From contig CM043700.1 of assembly GCA_023935145.1 (NCBI GenBank), positions 32,892,001 through 32,956,000 of the forward strand: a DNA stretch of 64,000 nt, written 5' to 3'. A program made the translations under genes and the position numbers. Positions 55,668 through 64,000 of the stretch are shown piece after piece (the stretch's first letter is position 1; every line of letters begins with the position of its first letter). The notes under the pieces are model-generated. The model saw only the letters and a list, made by a program, of their open reading frames with translations, ran no database searches and had not been told where the DNA came from. Source of the stretch: Bretschneidera sinensis. Its lineage: Eukaryota; Streptophyta; Magnoliopsida; Brassicales; Akaniaceae.

Positions 55668-56882
55668 GATTGATGGAGAACAAAGATTAATTTTTGAATG
55701 CAAAGTAAAGTAAAGTAAAGCTTCGGGAATCCCTTGCACAAATCTGGTATTTTAATTATTCTTAATTCATTGAGTAACTCAATTGGGAATTCACTTTTTA
55801 ATTCCCAATCGGAAGATATAAATTTATAAACCAATATTAAACCAAATATAACCCTTTGAAAAATCATTCACCACTTTTAAAATACGTAAATTATTATCAT
55901 TATTGAGAAAATCCAATGATGACAATATACTCAGGAAGCGATATTGCAGCAAAGAACTAAATCAATATAGATAAATAATTTATCCAAACATAATCAAAAA
56001 GCTAAACCATTCAATAAAAATAGCATGACTGAATCTATAAACAGAATAAATTCTAAGATTATTCAGAAAAGAAGACATCACCAATGAATTGTAAATGATA
56101 AAACAAAAGAGTTTTGGTAATTAAAACTCAAACATATAAATTAAAAATAAATAAAAATACCATTAACTGTGCAAGTTCATCCCTAGCCCCACTTGAAAAT
56201 TTAGTTATCCATAAATATAATAGACAACAAAAATCTCAAAGGAGATTTGATCTCGCCGTGAGCATCCCCCCTTGGTAGCAAAGCCTTGGAGATTCCCCAG
56301 CTTGCCCTCTAAAAGTCCTCTAGATGTTCCCAGATCCTCAAAGCTGAAGTGGAGTGGGCCTTTTATAGGGAAACTCCAAGAGTGCAATGTGTTTCCAATT
56401 CGATGTGGGATACTGCCGGAGTGCGCTCGATTGCAGCCTGGTGCGCTCGAGCATGGCATGGTGTGCTGCAAAGTATTTCTAACCAATGTGGGATGTCAAA
56501 GTGCGCACCTGCGCTCGATCGCAAGTCTGGTACGCTCGAGCGCACTAGGCATCTTCCAGCTTGATTTTTTCTACTAAAACTTCCATAACTTTCTCTAGAA
56601 AAATCATTTTTATGAGCCGTAAAATTCTCCAGAAAATAGACTTCCGGATCTTTCTAAGCATATATAGCTCATCTCCTGGTTCTTTTTGAATCAATACAGT
56701 TTAATTTGCAAAAATGACTAATCTGTAGAGGCAATTCTGGCAATTTAGTGAAACTCCTTTCCAAGTGCATGTGAACCTGTAAAACAACGAAAAACAACTC
56801 AAAGTAACAAATTCCTAAGCTAACAAATGTAAATTAAGGGGCCGAAAGATGCAATATTTGGCACTCATCTGGTATCAACAGG

Positions 56883-56900
56883 TTGCATCGTCTGTTGGAA
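56883..56900 (+). other. primer-binding-site-like sequence of T
   Basis: TTGCATCGTCTGTTGGAA differs at 4 positions from TGGCGCCGTCTGTGGGAA, the site common in Tat/Ogre-type gypsy elements. It stands two bases after the reconstructed LTR end CAACA. Confidence 0.6.
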
Positions 56901-57929
56901 CAAGTAATCCACACCTAAAAAATATCATTCGAAGAAGTCTCCAAAGAAGATGGTCACCAATGATAATGCCTCTAGCCCAGACTTCAAGTCGAGCAATCAC
57001 TTCGACCCCTAATGTTACAAACAATATGAGGCCTTCTCTAACAAGAGGTCACTGCGACATTGTTTCCCCGTCAAACACCGTCTTTGTTCATGTAGTCTCG
57101 GTCTCAATATAAAGACAAAGAAAGATCGCCTATCGACATGGAAAACAAGATGGAAACCCTGACCACTCTTGTTAAAAGCTCCTTAAAGTCTTGAACGTGG
57201 CAGGGTGCCAAAAAGGGGTCTAGAGATAGCCAACTTCGTGCCATCTATAACGAATGCAACACTGAGGAATGCCAAAATGAAGGACTATAGTTAGAAGGTT
57301 CCAGGGAAAGTTTGAGGCCCAGAATAATGTCGATTAATTGGGGAAGTTAGATAAAGAAGACACTAGAGAAAGCAAAATTAATAGTTCACCACCCAATAAT
57401 ATCACTAAATGGATACAAGGCTAAGATAGAAAGAATAAATCCTTCTTCTTAAGGAGCCAAAAGGCACTCAAAGTTATTTTAAAACAACTTAATTATTTTT
57501 TGTTAGATAAATTTGTTTTATGCCTATTTATATAAGCTTTAAAACTAACATATTCTTAGGAACTCCACTCTACATTAAAGGCTTCATTAATTCTTTAAAT
57601 TAAATAAACTCAAGTATAATTCTTCACCTTTTCGATTTGCATAGGCTTCGATGACCACCTTTCGTATTTTGGTCATAACTTCTATTAGAAAACTCCAATT
57701 CATGGACCATTTTTTTTTTCTTGTTGTAAACTAAAATGATGGATCTTTTCAAAGACAAAATTCCATAATAAATGACTATGATACCCCTTCCAAATATTTT
57801 TTTAAAGTCACACTAAAGTCAATATGTGTAATTTGCTAACATGTGTGAATTTTTTTAAATAATCCTTATTACCTTTAGTATTTAATCAAAGATAGATGCT
57901 TATGAAGCAGTCTTCCCTGGTTGAAGAAA
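56901..57929 (+). other. T leader/gag remnant, then unassigned sequence
   Basis: The first part reads weakly as a plus-strand Gag-like stretch (for example QLRAIYNECNTEECQNEG near 57228-57285) with many stops. From about 57480 to 57929 there is only AT-rich sequence, possibly LTR remains of the inverted chromovirus fragment. No firm feature. Confidence 0.35.
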
Positions 57930-60410
57930 GCTTGTCCTCGATTTGAATTCATTTATATCATCAAAATAGGGAAACAAGTCACAAACATTGTAGGTAGCTG
58001 AATCTCCATATTCTCGAGGCAATTCAATCTTTCAAGTGTTCTCTCCAGCCCTCTTCAAAAGTTTAAAAGGACTATCAGCTCTTAATTCAAGGTTTCCAAA
58101 CTTTTCACAAGAAGAATGCTCTTTTCAAAGATGAATCCACATAAAGTCTCATTCTTTAAAAGCCGTTAGTTTTCGAAACTTATTAGCTTGTTTCTCAAAC
58201 ATCTCATTTTACTTGATAATTTTTTCTCGAACTTGTTCATGTAACTTCTTGATCTGCTTCATCCTCTCTTCTGCATTTACACTAAAAAAAAAATTAGTGG
58301 ATTGAAGTGGGATCAAGTCTAGAGAACTAAAAGAATTAGACCTATAAACAACTTCAAAAAGACTATGCCCAATCATTTGACTATAAGATCAATTATAAGA
58401 AAATTTAGCTTGAGCCAATTAAAAATCCCATTAGCGAATATTTCCTCTCACTAAACTTCTCAAGAGGTTACCCAGACTTCTATTAACAACTTATTTTGTC
58501 TATCTGTTCATGAATGATGAGAAAAACTAAATTGAAGAATGGTTTCGACCATTCTCCAAAAGGTACGCCAAAAATGACTCATGAACTTAGAATCTCGATA
58601 AAAAGTAATGGCTTTAGGAATTCAATAAAGTTTAACAATCTCGAAGAAGGCCATTCACATAAAAAGCAGTTTTGTTGCATGGAACAAAGTGTGTCATTTT
58701 TTAATAGCAATCAACAACAACCATGACTGAATTTTTATTTATCTAAGTCCTTGGTAAACCCACCACAAAATCTATGCCCACCTCTTCCCTTGGTGAACTA
58801 AGGACTAGTAATGGAGTGTACAATCCGGTGTTTTGAGCATGAATTTTGGAAATTCGATAAATCTGTCAATGTCCATGTGCTTAACAACATGATGAACCAT
58901 CCTAGGCCAATAAATTTTTTCTTGCACAAGGGCAAGTTTTTATCTCTTCCAAAGTGTCCTCCTAGTCCTCCACTATGTGCTTCTTTCATGAGAACCCATT
59001 AAGAAAGCAATCTAGAATATACAAACAATTATTTTTTAAAAGATAGTCATCCTGTAACAATAATTGTTGGAAGGAGTGACATGGGCCTTCAAAACATTCT
59101 TTACATATCTTGCCAAAGTAATGATCATCCCCGTATAACTCCTTTAAGATTTCAAAGCCTAAGACCTACACTTGTATATAAGTGACCAATGAATGTTGCC
59201 TACTCAAAAGTGTAAGCTTGAAGAAACTTAACCTATCTTGCATGCTTATTATTGAGCTTGTGCTAGCCATTTATGTACTTCAAAGTGGATCCGAAAAAAA
59301 ATGAACTCATTGGATATAAGGAAATGTCTCAAATGTGTTAATGCTTGAACAATAGCATAGAACTCTTTGTCATAAGTAGAGTAATTATTTATTGAGTCAT
59401 TCAACTTTTCACTAAAATAAGCAAGTGATTTATCTTCTTGGCCAAGAATAGCTCTTACTTCAATATTAGAAGTATCACAACTTACCTCAAACATTTTTTT
59501 GAAGTATTACAAGGCCAGGACAAGTGCTTCGGTCATTTTCTTCTTTATAAGGTCAAAATTCCTTTTTTTTTTTCTTTTGTACATTTGAAAAATCCACCTT
59601 TTATACACTTAGTAATTGGAAAAATGATGGTGCTAAACCCCTTGATAAATCAGAAACTGAAAGATGCAAGATCACGAAAGCTTCAAACTTCTTAAAATGA
59701 CTTTGGAACATGCCAACTTGTAATTGCTTCTCTCTTTCTTGAATCCACCTTAATGCCTTCGTTAGAAATAGCATTCCCTAAAAACAAAAGGGTATCAGTG
59801 TAGAAGTGGCACTTCTTCAATTTAGCACACAAGCACTTCACTTTTAGCACCTTGAAAATTTGATTAAGATGCTCCATACACTCCTCTTGATTTTTGGTCT
59901 TGATGTAAACTAAAATGTCATCAAAGTAAACAGCAACAAGAATTCTATGAAAGGATTGAAGACTTGATTCATGAAAGTGCTAAGAGCATTAGAAAGTTCG
60001 AAAGGCATAACCATCCACTAGTAAAGGTCATCTATTATTTTAAAAGAAATTTTCCATTCATCTTCAGTTCACATTTGAATTTGATGATAGCCACTCCTTA
60101 GATCAATCTTGGGGAAAACGATTGCTTCATGAAGTTGCTCAAGTAAAGCATCAATTCAAGGAATAGAAAAACAATATTTGATGGTTATCTTGTTCACCAC
60201 TTTATTGTCAATGCACATGCACCACCAGCCATTTTTATTTAATATTAGAAGAGTAAGTATGAAACATGGACTCATGCTTTCCCTTGTCAAGCCTTTAGTA
60301 AAAATCTCTTCAACTTGTCTTTGGAGCTCTCCATACTCCATAGGACTCATAGCCTCCAAAACAATGAGGCAGATACCCTCACAAAGACAATGACCACCAT
60401 CAAGCATATC
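57930..60410 (-). pseudogene. chromovirus-type gypsy pol fragment: RT, RNase H, integrase
   Basis: Reading leftward, the RT entry SPMEYGELQRQVEEIFTKGL, ESMSPC and NKITIKYCFSIP (60407-60156) come first. KKCHFYTDTLLFLGNAISNE, GIKVD (about 59800) and RNase H with FEVSCDTSNIEVRAILGQED, AYFSEKLN and NYSTYDKEFYAIVQAL (59494-59300) follow. Integrase zinc-domain remains KEAHSGGLGGHFGRDKNL (58989) and a C-terminal segment NVCDLFPYFDD near 57960 close it. This is the plant chromovirus (Reina/Galadriel-like) style. Gag and protease are missing, so the copy is truncated at about 60410. Many frameshifts. Confidence 0.78.
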
Positions 60411-61704
60411 TCAGTTACATAGGAATGCGAAAGACATCTGATGTCTTCACCAAGGTACCCGACAATGAATAACACTTTGACCCCATATAACTGTTGAACT
60501 AACGGTCTAACACATCCAACAGCTAGATGGAGTCTCTAAAGACTATGTCACACCACATACCCCATTGATAGACGCATTGACAATAGTGGGCTCTCAGTAG
60601 TTGACTAGTAAGAAGAAGACTTAGCTGCCAAAATAGTCCATAGGTCATCTAAGATTGATCGACCTAGCCACCACCTATATCTCCATCAAGCTTGCTGATC
60701 GTATATTAATCGAAACCTATATTGCAATCAAGATAGCTAGCCTCTCTTTTCTTATTTTGTTGTCATTTCCAACGAACGATCAGACCCCTTGGCGCTCACC
60801 TTTCTTAAATAATGAAGTTTTGTAAATGTCAAGGACATATGGAGATAGATTATGTCTCCCGATCAAGAATTTGGTTACACCCTATGGTTATAAGATAAGT
60901 ACCCAAAAAAATGTGGCTAGCTTGCCAACACCTATATTGCCAACAAAGTGTCTAACCATAGATCGACAGTCCAAGGTCTAGACTTATATCTTGACACTAC
61001 TCTAAAGTGATTCTTGATCTCTTTTAGTTAATTTTTCCCATATCTTGTGAAATCGTGGAATTTTTTTCCAAGGTAAAATCCATATAAGAGTCGACTCCTA
61101 TACCTTTCCAATGAGACCAAGATAACTTTCAATGGAGTCTGAACAAAAAAATTACACCCCTTTGAAGTCAAAATAGAAGGCAAAGTACTAGATGACGCCA
61201 CTGTCAAGGTTAGTTGGCACCCATATCTCTAATAAGGTGGTCAGCCTCAGTTTGGTACCCCGTTTGGACTTTTCAAGTTCAACACCCTTTTTTTTTTTTT
61301 TGTTCGACCCTTGTTTCACCTCTTGAACTCCAATTTTCGTGATTTTCATATCAAAATTACTAGAAAACTCCAAAGAGGAAGAAAAAGCATATATGATCCA
61401 GAAGAGACTTGGCTAATAAGAGTCAAGGGTCCTAAGCACATAGGTAAGAACTTAGATCACCGATCTAGGTGACCTTTTGGAGTGCACAAAAGAATGAGCG
61501 ATGAAACAAAACATAACCACTTCAAGAAGATGCAAGGTCCAAAAGTTCAAAAGCTCAATGATATGGCCGAATGATCAAGACTTTTGAAGACTAGGCCATT
61601 GTGTCCAGACACTTAGAAAATTCACAAAAGAAGAAGGAAGCATTCAAGTCTAAAGCTATTTCCTTAAGCTTCAGTAAGCTCAAAGAAGTGAAGGGCTTCT
61701 TTTA
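60411..61704 (+). other. unassigned interior of element T
   Basis: No convincing protein motif on either strand. It includes a T run (61290-61303). It probably belongs to T, including the start of its 3' LTR, but no boundary is visible. Confidence 0.4.
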
Positions 61705-62189
61705 TAGGCAGAAATCTAGTCTTCAATTAGATTATAACATGTGGTACTTCTAGGGGCAAAATGATCATTTCATCAAGATGAGTAAAATGGTAAAGACTCA
61801 CCTAATGATAAAAAGGCAAAAACCATAATGGACCTATGAGGTGATCTTGGCCTTCGATTCTCCATTCAACAATCTAGATTGTATGCCATAAAAGCACCCC
61901 AATCTTCTTTTCCTTATAAAAATAGGATTATTATATTATATTTAGGTTCGAAATATGACTCTCTCTACTTATATTTTATTTACAACTTGTATACTTATTT
62001 GGGCATTGAAGTGACTCCCTAGAGAAAAAATTTGGATCCTCACCTAGTGTCTTCCAGGTCCTTATCAGGTTAAGATACTCAGAGCTAAGAGACCAAATTA
62101 GGAGGTAGGCCTTAGTCTTTCTAATACTTCTAACATATCTTTGAAGGCTTTAGCACCAGAAGTGCTACCCCTATTTTTAGGCATCAACA
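61705..62189 (+). repeat. 3' LTR (recognised part) of T
   Basis: It is homologous to 46758-47264 and ends TTTTTAGGCATCAACA. It also documents the single-copy site into which G3 inserted in the other LTR. Confidence 0.6.
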
Positions 62190-62743
62190 CACCATATCCT
62201 TACCAAATAATAAAGTAATCATTAAACTATCATACGAATCAAGAAGCATGGTAAGAAGTAAATGGTCTTATGTTCTTCCACAATATTAACACCAACCTTT
62301 TTTAGTTGATCCACCATTCATTGGACATGCTCATGCGTTCAATGAGAGTCTAGTGTTCCACCATCTTCAATCGATACAATTCTTACTTCAGATGTAACTT
62401 GTTGGTAGACTTTTAGCCAGATAGAATTTTTCTAACCTTTCCTATATTGCGGGTGCCAAATATTTATCCATAACATTCTTGATAATGTTATAAACAAAGT
62501 TAAATTATACCAACGTACCTCAATTCCAAATCATTTAACTCATTTTTGCTCATTTTCTTTGGCTTACCATCACTTTCCTTCAATACTTTAGTCAAATCTT
62601 GTTGAATAAATATGTTTTTAATCATTATATGTGAAAGAGTGAAACTTTTTTTTCCATAAAATTTTCCATCTATGATATTTTGTCCATTATTAGCCATTAT
62701 GGTGCGTAAAAAACAATTAAATCTAAATGGATCTGGTATCAAT
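62190..62743 (-). pseudogene. copia gag N-terminus and primer-binding site (C3)
   Basis: Minus-strand PBS-like TTGATACCAGATCC (62743-62730) resembles TGGTATCAGAGCC with three changes. The start at 62697 opens MANNGQNIIDGKFYGKKSFT, then HIMIKNIFIQQDLTKVL, a typical copia Gag N-terminus. Further left the Gag is degenerate and ends with SYDSLMITLLFGKDM at the T insertion (62190). The same Gag resumes at 46757 on the other side of T. Confidence 0.75.
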
Positions 62744-62744
62744 T

Positions 62745-62933
62745 TGTTGGGAAAAACAGATCACGTAGAAGCGACTTGATACCGAGATTCAACTAAACCA
62801 TGCACACACACACACACACACAAAGTTAATGAAAGAAAAAAAAAAAGATAAAACAAAGCGAGTGAACACACAAGATTTATATATTTCAGACACAACCTTA
62901 CCTACATATACGGAGATGATAAGTGTGTTCTTT
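62745..62933 (-). repeat. 5' LTR of C3, truncated by the chromovirus LTR
   Basis: It shares its start and several blocks with the C3 3' LTR at 45252. A CA microsatellite is at 62802-62822. The sequence switches abruptly at 62934 to the chromovirus LTR. Confidence 0.65.
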
Positions 62934-63435
62934 TGTAAAGACCCATCCTGGGTTGGTCACCTACGAGACGGTATCGTCATATTTTGAAATCCAAGCGTGA
63001 CACATATATGTAATAATATAAATACATCAGTTGAAATTATATACATACATATTATGCATGAATCTTTACAAATATGTTTTTTTTTTCTACCATTAGTCTG
63101 AGGATATGGACCACGAGACTTATAGATAATCATTAAGTCTGAATCACAACTCACCAATCTATCTGTCTTGCCTGCTACCTGAAATTATTTAACAATGAGG
63201 AGTGAGCTTCACAAGCTAAATGAATTAAATTTACTAGAAGTACTAAATTTGTATACTTCTAGTCATATCTTATAATTCAATTATTCAAATAGTCTTACGC
63301 ACGCCTCGACGCTTCCGTTTTTTTTTTCAAAAGGATATTTTATTCCAAAAAAATATTTCATATATATTATTTTAATTCCATGTCATATTTATCAAATTAC
63401 TTCTTTACCCTTACTTTAAGAATACGGGTATTACA
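62934..63435 (-). repeat. 3' LTR of the right-edge chromovirus, shortened
   Basis: On the plus strand it starts TGTAAAGACCC and ends GGTATTACA. It is about 500 bp, against 2430 bp in the solo LTR. The outer about 430 bases align, but most of the middle, including the 38-bp minisatellite, is absent. Confidence 0.8.
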
Positions 63436-63436
63436 A

Positions 63437-64000
63437 TTCTACCCACCATATAAAAATTTCATACCCGAAATTTCCTTACCTAATTCATGAAAAAGTTGGT
63501 GGTATTCTTTCTTCATTATTGCCTCATGCTCCCAAGTGATTTCTTCAACATCTTTATTCTGCCATAATACTTGAATCAAAGGAATAACTTCATTACACAA
63601 GACTTATTTTTTTCTGTCTAGAATTCTGATCGATACTTGCATAAAGGTCAAATCTTCCTGAAGTTCTACATCCTAATTCGAAATAATATGAGATTCATTA
63701 TGTAAACACTTTCTTAGAAGTGAAACATGAAATACATTATATAATTTTTTAATTCTGGAGGCAAATCCAATCTGTATGTTATTGGTCCAACTCTCTCAAT
63801 CAACTCATATGGCCCCACAAATCTTTGACTCAATTTTTCGTTCTTTTTAAGAACACAGGTATTACAGTTCTATATACCGTATAAAAATTTCATCCCTAAA
63901 ATTTCCTTACCTAATTCATGAAAAAGTTGGGGGTATTCTTTCCTCATTCTTGCCTCATGTTCCCAAGTAATTTCTTCAACATTTTTGTTCTGCTGTAATA
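63437..64000 (-). pseudogene. end of chromovirus pol, duplicated
   Basis: On the minus strand, EEITWEHEARMRKEYPQLFH marks the C-terminal end of a plant chromovirus polyprotein (chromodomain-like region), followed by the purine tract. The block occurs twice, at about 63437-63570 and 63867-64000. Between them, EKLSQRFVGPYELIERVGPI and TYRLDLPPEL (about 63840-63760) are the integrase C-terminal tail. A short LTR start is fused directly to it near 63850. Confidence 0.75.

Larger units (their letters stand above)
47265..56870 (-). mobile_element. Ty3/gypsy element G3, gag-pro only, with an aberrant inverted LTR end
   Basis: The flanking 5-bp duplication is GGTAT (47260-47264 and 56871-56875). The related T 3' LTR shows the single-copy empty site (GGCATCAACA). 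On the minus strand the order is 5' LTR (56870-53115), tRNA-Asp-type primer-binding site, gag, protease, non-coding 3' region, PPT, 3' LTR (49004-47675). Extra to this, a 398-bp LTR fragment in the opposite orientation occupies the left end (47265-47662), so both outer ends are U3 ends. Gag and protease are close to those of G2. RT, RNase H and integrase are missing. Confidence 0.85.
53115..56870 (-). repeat. 5' LTR of G3, split by a solo LTR
   Basis: 53115-53237 and 55673-56870 together align with 47675-49004. The net LTR length is about 1.32 kb. The last base pair of the usual CA end is changed (CT). CTCGAG/CGATCG motifs are at 56425-56545. Confidence 0.9.
46758..62189 (+). mobile_element. 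Tat/Ogre-like gypsy element T, plus strand, hosting other insertions
   Basis: Two related LTR segments (46758-47264 joined to 56876-56880, and 61705-62189) both end in GGYATCAACA. They flank a primer-binding-site-like sequence at 56883-56900 that resembles TGGCGCCGTCTGTGGGAA of Tat/Ogre-type elements. The element lies inside copia C3 gag. It contains G3 (inserted five bases from the 5' LTR end) and a chromovirus pol fragment in inverse orientation. Own coding sequence is barely recognisable. Outer LTR starts and TSD are not resolved. Confidence 0.6.
62934..64000 (-). mobile_element. chromovirus-type gypsy element, 3' end, runs off the right edge
   Basis: A minus-strand 3' LTR (62934-63435) is preceded by a purine tract (ATGGTGGGTAGAAT on the minus strand, 63450-63437) and by the end of pol. 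The same LTR family forms the solo LTR at 53238. Confidence 0.82.

Overview
The window is a repeat-dense stretch of a higher plant (probably dicot) nuclear genome. It is AT-rich, with long microsatellites, and every recognisable coding sequence belongs to a transposable element. I found no convincing host gene, no rRNA or tRNA gene and no CRISPR array. All element genes carry stops or frameshifts, so everything coding is listed as a pseudogene.

Layout. (1) 1-1696 is the 5' half of a minus-strand Ty1/copia element (C1), abutting a plus-strand copia element (C2, 1699-about 6840) whose two LTRs do not match. (2) 7996-13876 is a CACTA (En/Spm-type) DNA transposon with GAT target-site duplications (TSDs). 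It carries a TNPA/Transposase_24-like gene but no TNPD, and it sits between inverted flanks beside a perfect 34-bp palindrome. (3) 14.0-16.4 kb is a TA microsatellite and an AT-rich array of diverged repeats. (4) 16442 to about 41960 is a minus-strand L1-type LINE split by a gypsy element (G1, minus, 18824-38452, TSD aCGTC/aGGTC), which is itself split by an Athila-like gypsy element (G2, plus, 20481-31405, TSD AGTTC). (5) 41.7-45.25 kb is non-coding sequence with minisatellites. (6) 45252-62933 is a second nest: minus-strand copia C3, containing a Tat/Ogre-like element T (plus), containing gypsy G3 (minus, 47265-56870, TSD GGTAT), containing a 2.4-kb solo LTR (53238-55667, TSD GATTG). T also holds an inverted chromovirus pol fragment. 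(7) 62934-64000 is the 3' end of a chromovirus (minus) of the same LTR family as the solo LTR, with a 431-bp tandem duplication.

How the parts relate. G2 encodes Gag, protease, reverse transcriptase (RT), RNase H and integrase. G1 and G3 keep Gag and protease but lack RT, RNase H and integrase. G3 Gag-protease is a close relative of G2, so G2-type elements are plausible helpers. G1 additionally keeps an Athila-type accessory ORF. G1, G2 and G3 share tRNA-Asp-type primer-binding sites and a small hairpin just upstream of the terminal polypurine tract (PPT). They also share internal copies of a hairpin plus purine-tract module. These shared signals, the aberrant inverted LTR end of G3, CpG-rich CTCGAG/CGATCG palindromes in G1 and G3, and a copia LTR segment captured inside the G2 LTR are the most interesting features. 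Domain and family names come from recognised motifs and were not searched against any database.
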